From Whalleya microplaca (lineage: Eukaryota > Ascomycota > Sordariomycetes > Xylariales > Xylariaceae): a stretch of 64,000 bases of DNA. The notes under the pieces were generated by a model that had not been told where the DNA came from, made no database searches, and saw only the letters and a program-made list of their open reading frames with translations. The DNA lies in contig MU385721.1 in NCBI GenBank assembly GCA_022497155.1, positions 248,001-312,000 on the forward strand, given 5' to 3'. This document shows, one piece after another, positions 35,436-47,607 of the stretch. Both the position numbers and the translations under genes were made by a program. How positions within the stretch are numbered: the first letter of the stretch is position 1; each line of letters starts with the position of its first letter.

Positions 35436-37572
35436 CTACCTAAGGGAGCCCGAGAGATATCGGAAACATCCTGTTGGGGGCGTGGCTTCAGATCCAACAC
35501 CCTGACCCTTTTCATTTGGTTGGTTCTCAGTCAGGGGCAGCAATGACTCCCGATGCTGTCTTTTCCGTCTCATGTAAAGATATAGTAAGGTCCAAGCACC
35601 CACAATGATGACCATCATTGGAAATGATATTGTGATAAATAACTTGAGACCGTCTGACCGGAGGACCCAGTCAGTCCCTAACGTACCATCATCGTCCCAA
35701 TGGAATACGCCGCTACTAAATAATGTCTATTCATCGGTTAGAAAACTTGACAGAAAGCTAAAACAAGTCGGATCTTACAGATACGAAAGTTCCTGGAAGG
35801 AATATTAGTGTGAATATCGTGATGATATGCATAGATATGGTTTCTTGCTCCGTCCTAATAGTGATCTCGTGCATCTTCTCGGTCATGCTTTCCATTCGAT
35901 CTGATGACGTCTTTGCACTACTGGCAAAGTATTCGGAGGTTTTTTCACTTTTATACTGCAAGACAGCGTTGAACTGAAATAACAACTTGTCAGTGATGAT
36001 CCATCGTGCACCGACAATTAGGCATACCATAATCTTATCATCTTCCAATACACGGGACAATGCCTGAAGGCGATTGTAGTGTAGATCCAAATCACGATCG
36101 ATATTCCGTATCTTGTTGAAGAAGGTAGTCAAATCGCTGTCACAAAGGTCTTGGTTCATGTGAGTGGTGAACCCGTATGAACAGATGACTGATCGGTAAT
36201 GTTCCTCTATAGCTTTAAGAACCCCCTTATTCTGCTCGATAACCAACATTGCCTGCCCGAACTCGTGGGATAAAAGACTCAAGCGTTGGAATCTCTTGAA
36301 AGAAAACTCTTTGCTGAGATCATCAAGTGTGTCGCGCTCCTCGTTTTCCTGGGGTTGTAATCCAGCTGAGGATTCGATATCTACCTCATTCAACTCATTG
36401 TTGATACTGGTAGACTGCCTATTCTTTAGTCCAGAAATACGCCGAATCATTGTGAATAGGTCGGACGAGGAGCGAGGAAACGTTCGTCGCTGCGGACTAC
36501 TTGGGGGGCTGCTTGCCAGACTCTGCCGATCAAAAGTGCCCGTATTCTTCGACGAGAATGTGGATTCAAACTCTGCTGGGCTGGTCATCTGCTCGACTGG
36601 CGCCACATTTGCTTCGACAGAATTGGTATAAATTTCTTCTTCCAGATAGTCGATGTACTCAGCCCAACTCTCAACACACCATTCCATCAACATCATCTGC
36701 ACCAGCAGAGAAGCGATGAATGACGTTTCGGGGCTATTGATCGCCGTGGCCTTCAAGCTTCTATGGGTTCTAACAGCAGAAAATATGCGTTTGGCAATCA
36801 GCTGATCTCCTTTGAGGATGATCCAGAGACATCGGCCATTGGTGACATCAAAAGAATGGTAAAGTGCAACTTGGCGCAAGGGCCATTGGTTCATCTCGCT
36901 GCTGTCGCTAGCCCTTTCCACACTTATAAGATTAAACGCATGCTGGATCTGAATTCCGGATCTTGAAAGTTCCGGCAATGCAAATGTTGGACTGTTTTTC
37001 TCGAGATAGTTCTCATGCTTGAATAAAGCATTCGAAACTGGTCTTTCGCGCTTTCTGAAAGTCAAAACAAGATCCAGAAAAGAAGGCATCACTTGATAAT
37101 ATGTAAGTAGAAGCGTAAGCTGTTCAATACTGCAGCTAAGCGCTCCTCGAGATGAACTAGACTGGAGGAACCTGCCCGTACATCAGTTCGAACGAGAGTA
37201 TGCTGCGACAAAGTCCTTACACCATGCGCCAAACCGGGGCGCTATCTTCTTCATCAATGTAGCGACTGAGCTTATCCACCGTATTGAGTTTCATCGACCG
37301 ATGAAAAGCTGAGAATATGTTAGGGGTCGCTTGCAAAAACTGTTGTGGATAGGTTGCGAACCATCGCTATTTTCGTAAAGGTCAACACAACCTATCGAGG
37401 ATTTTTTTGGGTCGAACAATCTTTTATCGTTTAGTCTTCGTTTATATGATTCCAGTGTATGACCGAAAGCTTCTGTCCTTATTAGGTTGGTAGGATACTC
37501 TAGATTCTTGTTTTTCGAATTCTCAAATTGAGTAGCATGATCGCTAGTGTCTTGTGGTGACATGGTGGACAT
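35436..37572 (-). CDS. CorA-like Mg2+ transporter-related membrane protein
   Basis: Four exons (37572-37362, 37308-37221, 37171-35779, 35726-35436) give 660 aa. The long N-terminal part is cytosolic and helix-rich, ending in coiled-coil-like segments (about 395-520). Two membrane segments follow near the C-terminus: 'MHIITIFTLIFLPGTFVS' and 'LFITISFPMMVIIVGAWTLL', with a basic cytosolic tail. This is the CorA two-helix layout. The pore-entrance motif of classical CorA (GMN) is replaced by 'PGTFVSTLFSSG', as in the large fungal CorA-like family, so ion specificity is not assured. The first intron has a weak donor (GTTCGC) but a perfect CTAAC branch and CAG acceptor, and it is needed to keep frame. 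The ATG at 37572 is the first in frame. It lies upstream of, and co-directional with, the kinase-vWA gene. Confidence 0.82.
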
Positions 37573-40500
37573 TTTAAGGATTGCAAACCCGTACGGTGCT
37601 TTCAAATGAAGTCCTAACTATCGATTCAAAAAACACGAAGACCTTCGATTTACATAAAAGTGAGCATGCTAACATAGATCATATAAACTCGTCGTAGGAG
37701 TTAAAAATTCTAGGAATGCAATATCAAAGTGTAAATTCCTCATTCGTCTTCGAGTCCACAGAGGCGCAATCAAGTAAGCCAACACCGCCTCCTCTCAGCT
37801 GGACTGGGGGGTGGGCGGGACGGGACGGAAGAGGCTTCCGGTAATTAGCTCCTATCCAATCAATTTATATCTCGTTGAAAACTATGGTATCATTTGCGTT
37901 ACATCGGAAAATCTCATGTTGCCAATCCTTAGGTTAAGCACTTGTAAGCAGGCAAGCCTAACTGCGTGTAACTAATATGCCTCGGCTCCCCCACCCATTA
38001 TGTGAGAGGCATTTTACCTACTCCCACATATTGTCGTCCTCTTTCTGGTAGCGTAGATTTTCGTAGATATAGTCCTTTTCTTCCTAGATGTCCGTATGAG
38101 AAAATGATTAAGAGTGCTTTACAAATTGCCATTCATGACTTACCGCGGTCAGCTTTCGTGGAATCTTAAACCAGTATTGAGATCTGCCGTCTTCGGAGAT
38201 CTGGTGCATTACTTGATTAGTCTAGATCTTTGCCACGGGCGTCCTCGCGTGGTTGAGCGATTAGCCCTTAGGTATTATCATCGCTCTTACGTGAACTGAG
38301 ACCTCCCTATTGAACAGTTTTGCCAGGTAATCCTTCAAAGCCTGGCTTCGGAGGCGATATGTGACCACGGTGTCCCTCACAGGCATGATTTCGATTGGCT
38401 GGAGTTCTTGTCTATAGTTAGGTGGGAGATGAGATGGTCATCTATGCCTAGACCTCGCCCCTCTTAATACCACCTAGGGACTGTATTTATCACATCGTGC
38501 GTGTGGGAGGCCCGCATGCGGCTCTTCTTTCAGATTTTCCTATCAGCGGGCATTCTACACGAGTTAGGGGGGCAATCGGGATTGATGGTATCACGTTGCC
38601 AAGAGCTCATTCGCTGGATAAAGGGGCGCAGTCTTACCTGCAGGAAATATGGCAACCTGTCAATCCTCGCCAAATTACAGCGCAGTTTTCTTCAAAAAGG
38701 AGGGCTGTCCAAAAAGTGCCTTGTAGTCAGACTGACCCCATGTGACAGTGACCCAGTTTGAGGACTCCAACGTGTGAGATCCTTGTAAAGCGCTGTCAAC
38801 CGCGATCTTGCAATTACCTACAACTTGCGTAGCTCTCGAAGGGCTCATGAAAGGATTTGCATCAAGCGCTATAAGCCTAATACTCTCCATATTCAGCCCT
38901 GTAAGAAAGAGTCCCATAAGGTTCAGGTTTATGACGCTTCAACTACGGTAGAAAAGTTTCGAAGGAACAGATAAACATTCCGATAATAGCAAACAAATCC
39001 GTCATACTTACAGTTGTCGGTACCACGAACAACGCAGTGAGACTCATTTGAATTGATATAGGTATCCGTCAAGGTCTAAGGCGCACATTTGTGTGCCCCC
39101 TCCCCCGCCCTTTTTCCCCTAGCCTATACTGAAGCAACGGATTGCTGCAACAGGCCGCCTAGTTGACACATTGCGCTAGAGTACGCTGCCTGTGGATGGC
39201 AGTAACATGCCTTGATTTGATAGTGAAACGGGGAGGAATCAAGCTGATTAGACGAGTGATAACCGAGATCATGAAATATATACATAAGGAAATCAATGTC
39301 GCGATTAGGGTACCAGTCACAGGGCCTTTGGGAAATTGGAGCTCGGTGCAACGATTTCTTTGAGAGCCTCTTGCTTTAGAGAGATTTCCTGAGCTGCTGT
39401 AAAGGAGATCTCTCAGATCTGACAAATTTTCCAATTTTAATTGACGACAACTAAAATGGCCACGGCAGCACTTAAATGATCATTACATGCACTATAACTG
39501 TGGTAATGCTTATATGATGCTATTTTCCATAGCAAACTAGCCCAATTGATATATATCATTATTGGTGGTTACGAAGCTCAAATTGTTATGTTTGGTAAGA
39601 GTGCCATAGATACATGAAACAAACTACCTGTAGAAAATGTGAAGGTTCATTAGCGTACATACCAGTGTCTGAACTTAGGGTACAGACTATGGAACCCCTA
39701 TTAAACGGGGTATTCGTACGTTACGATATATACAGTATGAAGTATTGATATATTTAAGACGGTGAGTTAATTTTGTTGGTATCAACCGTCCAATGGAGAT
39801 AGCCTTTACTTACCTCGCACTCTACCTATCATTCATCTATGCCAAGGTACAGGTAAATACCCCGACATTGGTGATAAGAATTACTCATAACTCGCCAATG
39901 TCTCATCGACAACTTGGTTCCAAATGGCAGATGCTATCTCTTAGTGACTTCTTATAAGAGTATGTGGATGAACAACACATCAACGCTGCTGATAAACGAA
40001 GCAATATCAAACCGGCATGTCAAAGGCAATTAAACATTTAATGGAAAATCCAAGTTGATACAAAACTCAAGTTAGAGAAATAGTGAGTAGTAAATCGTAT
40101 ATAAATACTAATAGTGTATATCTATGAGAGGATGATTTCTGCATCAGCTCATATGCCTAAACAGAAGCTAAACAAGATTTAAAGGCTTATGTCATAGATT
40201 AGGAGTCCATCTTTATCATACAGATATATGTTTGCCACCGTAAAAAAAAAATTGTTTTCATTTCGAACAATCACTAAAGTGATTGTACTTGATATTTGGG
40301 AAACTGGAACTTTAAGTCAGGACGAACAGACTAGAACAGGTGGTACTGTTGAATTGAGGGTTAAGGACTGGTACAGTACAAGGCACGAATAGTAGCATTG
40401 TGTATATAACAGGCCATCTGCCACTCTAGAATAGCTTAACCTCAAGTTAATTAAGTTTCATTAACCCTGTATTTCAACAGGTACTTCGTCCATGATCATT

Positions 40501-41054
40501 CAAGTCCAAGGCTTCTCAGAGCTGGGTGAGCTTTCGGGCCAAATTTAACATATCAACTGTAACGCTGGCACATCATATGGCGATCTCTAATGAAAAGGTG
40601 GCTTTTCTATTCAGCATGATTTCATACTTACATCGGCGGTGTTGTGAATTATGCTATGGATGAACTCTAACGACTTTTCCGCTGCGATGTATTTCAGTTG
40701 AATTTCCTGAGTAGACTTCCTTATTTATGAACGATACCGAAAAGTCAAGATATCATGTAATTTGACTTGATAGGTCAGCTCTTATACTCAACTCTTATGG
40801 GAGGAATGTTATTTATACATAAGAGTATTGTTCAATGCACAAGAATTTTGGAAATCGGTCCTCATATTATCCACAACCCTCCACTGTTAAGATTGTAATA
40901 CTGATCGTCCATATGCCGACTTCGCAGACCGCTTCCCCGCACAACAAACCTTACTGCTTACCTTTTTTTTTAGACGGGAGATCAGCACCCTTCCACCACC
41001 AGTGTTGACTGAATCATAATAACAACGGTCTAGCCATCTCGATTGCGTTGGAGT
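37573..41054. other. AT-rich gene-poor stretch
   Basis: About 3.5 kb, AT-rich, with only short open frames. One frame on the minus strand (39434-39159, 91 codons) contains a single hydrophobic segment but no other support. No repeat boundaries could be defined by eye. The last 100 bases hold a T-run and CCACCACC promoter-like sequence before the MFS gene. Confidence 0.45.
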
Positions 41055-42940
41055 ATGTCTTCAGATACGAGGCAGAACCCCGATTCACACGCTTTTCCTA
41101 CGAAACAGCTCACTATACTTGGTACGCTATTTCCGATCAACCCAACTATTGACCTTTCTGATTCGCAACTAGCAATATGTCGCTTCTCCGAGCCAATTGC
41201 CTTCAACTCAATTCTTGCCTACACTTATGTGATGGTTAAGGATCTCCAGGGCGGCGATGATACCGATGCGTCATTCTATGCCGGCCTTCTGGTTTCAGCC
41301 TACGCAGTTGCCGAGGCTTTGACTGCAATGGGTTGGGGGGCCCTCTCTGATCACTATGGACGAAAGCCAGTTGTCTTGTTTGGATTAGGAGGCGTAGCTA
41401 TCTCGAGTCTCATTTTCGGATTGGCCAAGACATATTGGGTTGCGTTGCTAGCAAGGTTCATTGGCGGCGCCTTGAATGGCAATGTTTCGGTGAGCGAAGC
41501 CTCGTCTTGCATTATCATCGGCTTGAACCGGTCTCTTGGAATGGTTCTCTTTAATCCTCTGAATTCAAGCGCTTTCATGATTCCCTACCTGGTAGCCCCC
41601 AATTAGCTGCTTACGTAAATTGCAGGTTATGCAAACAATGGTAGCCGAAATGGTCAAAGTACCCGAGCATGAGCGTAAGTCTATGAACTCGAAGGCACAT
41701 GGATCTGGACTGCGCTAATGACCGATACGATATAGCGAAGGCTTATGCAACACAGCCCTTTGTTTGGACTTTAGGTGGAATTCTGGGTTCCGCCATGGGT
41801 GGATTCTTGGCTCAGCCTGCTCAATTTTACCCGTCACTGTTTCCGGCTGATGGGCTTTTCGGGAGATATCCGTATCTCCTACCAAACCTTGTATCAGTTG
41901 TGGTTATAATATTGGCTATAATCCAAGGGGCACTCTTCCTTGAGGAGACCAACCCTAGAAAGACTATCCACGAGAGTGTGTTTGAGGACGACAATGACAT
42001 TGACGAGCATACACCACTTTACCGGTCAAATCGAAGATCGTCTGCTCTAAGCCAATCGCGAGCGCCCACTGGAAGACCGATATTCGTCGAGGAGAGTCTC
42101 CCATTGCCAATTGAACAGAACTTCGATCTGAGGAGATCATCGTTCGGAACCGTGCACTCAGTCAAGCAGGCTTCGGAGGTTCGACAGAAGATGACTTTTC
42201 CGCTAGACAAAAGCGATGGCGGCTCCATGCTCAACTTTACCGTAATCATGATCACTGCGGCTTTAGTTCTTGTCTCGTATCATCAAATGGCATTTAACAC
42301 TCTCCTCCCAACGCATCTTTTAGATAAGCCCGCGGTTCCTCCAGGACGTCTCGACCTAATCGGTGGCCTAGGGTACACCGTCCACGATGTGGGCGTCTAT
42401 TTGTCGGTGAATGGGATCATCGGTCTGTTTATCCAAGGTGTCATATTTCCGATTTTCGTCGATTACATTGGGGTTTGGAAGTCGTTTGTCTTCATGGTTA
42501 TTTTATACCCCCTAGCATATGTGTTGATGCCTTTCCTGACAGCTATACCTGCCATTCTGGTGTCCCCTGGCATATACCTCTCACTTATTCTACAGAGCTT
42601 TTTCGGTATTATTGCCATTCCATGTGCGCTTATATTATTGAAAGACGCAACCCCTTCACCCTTGTTTCTGGGAAGGGTCAACGGGTTGGCCATGTCAGGC
42701 TGCTGCCTGGCTCGGACTGTATCTCCACCTCTGGTCGGCATAATTTATAGTGCTGGCGGTTCAGCTGCAGCTTGGTTTAGTTGTGCTGGTGTTGCGGTAC
42801 TTGGAGTTATGCAACTTCTTTGGGTGCCAAGAAAGCATGGTACGGACAATGTGGTTTTGGATAGTGCAGTGGTGAATAAGACCCAGACCAACTCTCACAG
42901 AGAGGAAGCTGGGGCATGTGATCACGCGGTCGCGACATGA
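41055..42940 (+). CDS. Major facilitator superfamily transporter (ZIFL-type)
   Basis: Four exons (41055-41121, 41173-41489, 41626-41674, 41736-42940) give 545 aa. After a short polar start comes 'AICRFSEPIAFNSILAY' (TM1). The MFS motif A is 'WGALSDHYGRKPVVLFG' in the loop between TM2 and TM3, and 'ARFIGGALNGNVSV' fits TM4. A long cytosolic loop (about 215-305) rich in Ser, Arg and acidic residues separates the two six-helix halves. The layout resembles the fungal transporters grouped with the plant zinc-induced facilitator-like family; cargo is unknown. Intron 1 is 51 nt (41122-41172), a multiple of three and stop-free, so the unspliced frame stays open. Removing it joins 'QLTIL' to 'AICRFSEP', which restores the family's TM1. 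The ATG at 41055 is used; the frame is open four codons further only with TTG. Confidence 0.9.
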
Positions 42941-44388
42941 TCTCACCAACTACATGTACAAAAACGCCCAAGGCGAACACATCAAGATTATTAACATTAC
43001 TAGAAGTGGATATGGGGTTGAAGACTGAACATTACAATGACTGGATAAGATTATGTTCTGCCTTTTCTAAGGGCATTTGACGTTTCTTGAGAATGATGGC
43101 GGTTAGACTTGGAGTAAGAATGGGGGTTCTCCTGGGTTATATAGACGGACTGCATTGTAAGCAAGTGCATGAGTAAATTGTTAAACTGCTTGAATATTCA
43201 CAGGATACGAAAAGTATCCTGTTATAAAGTAGTGATAAGTCCTAGATATTCAAATAATTAACTATCACAGTTACAGTGTGTGCAATGATCAATTAGGTGT
43301 CGCCGTGATCACTCTAGTTGTCAAAGTAGAATTATGTGTTAAGATCTAAGATCTAAAGGATCTCTAACAGCTTAGAGGATCCCTTTTAAGCAACAAGGCT
43401 CTCGGAATAATAATTGCTCCGAGATCTATAAGCTTAAGGCACTAGACTAATACCCCTATTATCGTGACATTAACTATATCTAATCAGCGAGATTTTTTCG
43501 GGTGTCTTTATAGATTTGCAACTTGGAACACTATTAGTATAGCATTAGTGTATTACACCAGTTGGCTTTATATATAACTTGATGTGTTGCAATTTGCAGT
43601 TACATGTGGGTTTCATAATTTATGCTTTCGTTAGTATTCTCATGGTCTTAAAGCATATGTAGGAAAGGGTTATTGATTCAAACTTGACTAAGGTTAGGAT
43701 TGCTTAATACGGTTACTGTTTATCGAAGACTTAAACCTTCCAAAGTATATTCAAGAAACCTTGACTGAATCCAATGAACACTATCTCTTAGCAAAAACTT
43801 TAAGACATATGTTAACATAGGCACCTACTATTCTTCGTGAGAGGGCATAAACAAAATGCAATCTGAATGATTCAACTAGCGCAAACGATGTGCAAGTGTC
43901 TGGTACTTTTCTTGGCCCTGTACTGACTTCATTTATAATGATCCTACTCTTAATGGTATCGCTGGAAGACATGTTGGAAAATAATGCGGGCATCTAGCAT
44001 AGCTACTTTCTAGCCTCTACAGAGTATTAATCTGAAGGATTAACCTGATGGCGTGAAATATTTTCCTTTATTATGTGGCTTTCAGAAGAAAACCAAAGTA
44101 TTGCCTACAAAGTGTGAAATATAACATGAATGTTACTTGCAATAATGCTGGCAATAGAGGATGGAGGGTTGAGAGGCTTCTCGAACCACTTATAGAAGCT
44201 GTTCCTATCACCTAACAAATATCAGTGACCTAGGCGCCACGCCGACTTAAATGTCCCCACAAGCCGACACCGACCCTTCCAGATCGATTTAATCGTCAAA
44301 CTCGTCGTGTAAGCCGACAAATACTCTTTTATAACAGCGTTCCAGAGGCACAACATAATGAAGCTCCCGGCTACAGTGGTGTCATCTC
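42941..44388. other. AT-rich intergenic region
   Basis: About 1.45 kb with no supported gene. A short hairpin-like palindrome (AGGATAC...GTATCCT) lies at about 43,202-43,220, and GATCT-rich words repeat around 43,340-43,430. Confidence 0.45.
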
Positions 44389-44676
44389 TCAGCCATTGAT
44401 CAATTTAGGTCGCCTGGGTGCCCCTGGAGACGAATGTGTGATGTTTGCGCCGCCGCGAGCCTGCGTCGCCGTATTAACCATATTGTCGAGTTTCAAGGCT
44501 GCCAGCCTTCTCTGATCTTTCCGACTGAGCCCATCCAGTTTTTTTATTTCGTCGTGAATCAATGGCCGCATACCATCAGGGGTCATGGCGTCTCGTAATT
44601 GACTTTGGAGTCTAGCTCGGTATTCTGCAACAATTGGCTGATGTTCGTGTGGGTATTTGGAGTGACGATTTCCCAT
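44389..44676 (-). CDS. Small candidate N-myristoylated protein
   Basis: A frame of 95 codons. The chosen start gives MGNRHSKYPHEH, with Gly2, Ser6 and Lys7 matching the N-myristoyltransferase consensus (MGxxxS/T, basic at 7). The rest is polar and helical, with Gln/Arg/Lys/Asp-rich segments and a Pro/Gly-rich tail. The frame is open 36 codons further upstream, with ATGs at 44784 and 44754, but that part is Cys-rich and unlike the rest. I recognise no family. If real, it would be a small peripheral membrane protein. It stands alone in an AT-rich region. Confidence 0.4.
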   Translation of the reverse strand: MGNRHSKYPHEHQPIVAEYRARLQSQLRDAMTPDGMRPLIHDEIKKLDGLSRKDQRRLAALKLDNMVNTATQARGGANITHSSPGAPRRPKLING

Positions 44677-45871
44677 GTTTAAGAAAGGGGGCCGGACACA
44701 ATTCCTTACAAGGAAGTTTTGGACATTGAGACACAAAGTTGAATAGGATGTCATACAAAGATGGAGGTTGTGGCAAATGCCCATAGTTCAATTTAGAAAA
44801 TCACCTCGTCTTAGTAGCAAACCGTTAAGTACGTCATCATCGTACCTAACTTTCATCTGCGCCGCACACTCGGCTACCAACACCAGACACAAACAACCTT
44901 TAGAGGATTGTTACATTAGGCAACAGTGTTAAAAACCTCCAACCAACAGAATAGTCATATCAAAATGCAGGTTTCTAAAATTAGAACAAGTTGATTGTGT
45001 GAGAGAAACTTTTATAAATTATCGTCAGAGAATACAAGTCGCTATTACTGACTTTGAATTAGCAGGGTCGCTTTCACGACATTAATTGTTGTTTTAAAAT
45101 AATAGTATTTGTCACTTAGTTGACAACACGAGCTTCAAAGAGGATGTATTGTTGATGGGAAGAAATTCCACCCTAGGGCAGCAACGGCATGTGCCGTTAT
45201 CGGCTCCACCAGGACCCCCGAGAAACACGTCTGCATGAACTACTTCGCCACAACTGAAAAGACACAACTAAACTTAGTTATGGCCAGGCCGGACCGGGCC
45301 GCTTCTTTACAAACCTCGAGAACAAATACATCATCGTGGATTCATCATGAACTATTATTTCAAGCCGCCGGGCAGCCTCAGAGCTCATAAACTCATGTTT
45401 CCTAATCCAGAAGGCGAGCTCCTTGCCTGTTAGAGGGCAAAGCTTGACTAGCTATTCCGAGGATGGAGGTTTACAGTCTTTGCCGTCTGGGGGGATTATA
45501 GACTCCTCGGCTAGTCTTGTGTATGGAGATCCCATATCTATTGTAGATGCAGTCAGATGCCAATCACTCATTCATAAGTCCTAGCATACTTCAAGTGTTC
45601 TATCCGTGTGGTCTTGGCGATATGTTAAAGCTGAAACATATCTCATTCTAGCCTTGCATCTTCCTATTCAGCTAGTCTAAGCGACGTAACCCTTAGTGAG
45701 CTAATAAGTACTTTGGTATAGACTGCAACTGGCACATAGCACGCGAATACAAAGCCATTGGCATTGTTAGAAATCGACAATCACTTCACTTTACTAGCGA
45801 TAGAAGTAGTGAGATACTATTACCCCTATTTAACTAGCCCATCACGAATGGAGTAATATGTCCAACCCTGC
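44677..45871. other. AT-rich intergenic region
   Basis: About 1.2 kb. A frame of about 72 codons without stops runs on the plus strand at about 45,358-45,585 but has no ATG and no recognised domain. No other support for genes. Confidence 0.4.
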
Positions 45872-47607
45872 TTAAGCCCGCTTGGTAAAGCGAACAGGAA
45901 CCTTATCCCCCAGCCGCAACGTCATGTTAAACGCAATGCCACCGGAGAGCTGATGAATAGCATCATCCCTTGCCGTTTCCCATCTGCGCCTCCTGTCCTC
46001 TGCTGTCTCGTTCTCATTGTCGTTGTTCACCGCGAGTTCGATATTCTGATGCTTCAATATCATAGCCAAGGAAGCGCAGAGCTCGACCACGGCAAACCTT
46101 TGTCCGATGCAGCCGCGAGGCCCGTCAGAAAACGGTATGTAAGATCCAGGCTCTGGGACAAAGAACTTCCCATCTTGGTTAAACCACTGCTCGGGATTGA
46201 AGGAGGAGACAGCGTACGGCTCTCCCTCGCGGGCGCTGACTGTAGGTGTACTCCAGTAAGAAGGGTTCCGATGCGTAGCACTGGTGTTAATCACAATAAG
46301 AGTCTTGGTTGGAATGACATGGTGGCGGTCGTCGATGCTAACAGTCACCGATGTCTCCGTCGTTTGCTTCATCAGTACAGGCAACACGGTATATACCCGC
46401 AGCGATTCGTTGATTACAGCGCCAACCATGCTTTGTGATAACGCGGTAAAATGTTCCGCGTATGACCATTTCTCACTAGGGAGATTGTCAAGGATGCGAT
46501 CGATATCATGTTGCACCTTCTTTTGCATTTCTGGCTGGCAAGCAAGGTTTAGCAATGCAAATTGAAGAGCGTGTGCGTTAGATTCATGGCCTGCGAAATA
46601 TAGAATGAATATATTCCCGGCTACTTGTTCCTTAGAGAGCAGACCATTGTCGCTAGCGTCGACTAAGAGATTGAGCAAGCTCTTGCTTGTAGCCTCTTTC
46701 TGGTTGGCGGAAACATGCTCTCTATTGATAGCTTCATCTAGGTACCCTTGCATCTCGCTTCGAAGGACCTTGCCACGTTTGTGTACTTGGAGTGGAGAGT
46801 TATTGAGCAGGAAGGGTGGAGTGAGGGCAATCAGTGGCAGGTCTTGATCAATACCTAGAAACGTATCGGCAAAGCTGAGCTTATGATCGTTGGGAGGCTT
46901 TTCAGAAAAACGGAGTTCTTCTAAGCATGTTCCCTCCTTGTCAAAGCCGCATCTACCAAGAACGTGAAGTGCCATCTTCGAAAGCATGTACCGTAGCTGG
47001 GAATCGATTGGAGCCTTATAGCTAGTAACTACTTTGATGAAAGATTATGTTGCATCCACCGACTCACGGAATACTTGGGCCATAGTCGTTTGATTGAAGT
47101 ACGGCGCCGTGACCTTCCTGTAGAGTTTATTTTGGGGCCCATCGGTGCCAGTCATAGTAGGCCCAAAAATGTTGAGTAGGCCTAGCAAGGCAGTCGGCTT
47201 TCCAAAAGCCGGATCACGGAGTAGTTGGGTAATGAGTTTTGGGTCGCAGGTGAACAAAATATTTTGGCTGGGCGAAACGGTCATGAATGTATCCGCGCCC
47301 GTTATAGTAAAGGGTTTGTGACCCGAATGCCACATACGATCAAGGAGGAGTAGGCTTCTTGATGTTAGAGAAGTGTGCGAGAGCAGTACGTAGGGGATTG
47401 CTTACGGCATCCATTGATCTCTATAGTCGTCTGGCAGTAGATGTAGCAATGGAAGAAAAGGGTTTCCAGCAATAAGCCAGGAGACGCTAGTTAGATGTGT
47501 TGGGAGCAGTACATATTTAAACCCCGACGACTTTGCAAACCCAAACTCAAGAAGACAAGATAGGCTGAAATTAGAGACAACACTGCTGCGACTGTATTGG
47601 AATACAT
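45872..47607 (-). pseudogene. Cytochrome P450, probably inactivated
   Basis: The C-terminal two thirds (46987-45872) read cleanly and contain all P450 landmarks: I-helix 'LYFAGHESNAHAL', ExxR as 'INESLRVY', and the haem loop 'FSDGPRGCIGQRFA' with its axial Cys. Upstream, 47357-47045 encodes the usual N-proximal part ('PFTITGADTFMTVSPS', 'RKVTAPYFN'), joined by a GTAAGC intron to 47407 and beyond. Two lesions are visible. First, the hydrophobic membrane anchor (ATG at 47607, MYSNTVAAVLSLISAYLVFL) is in a different frame from the following 'SSGFKYVLLP', with no room for an intron between. Second, an in-frame TAA at 47047-47045 interrupts a frame that otherwise continues with family-like length and composition. 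A 46-nt intron with a poor donor (GTGGAT) could remove the stop but would also delete about 16 expected residues. Sequencing error is possible for either lesion. Confidence 0.7.

Noticed and set aside
39159..39434. 91-codon minus-strand frame with one hydrophobic segment
   Set aside because: No conserved motif, no promoter or splice context, AT-rich surroundings, and a comparable frame on the other strand.
47012..47057. 46-nt intron removing the P450 stop codon
   Set aside because: The donor is GTGGAT with no good branch site, and removal would delete residues expected from family spacing. Kept only as an alternative.
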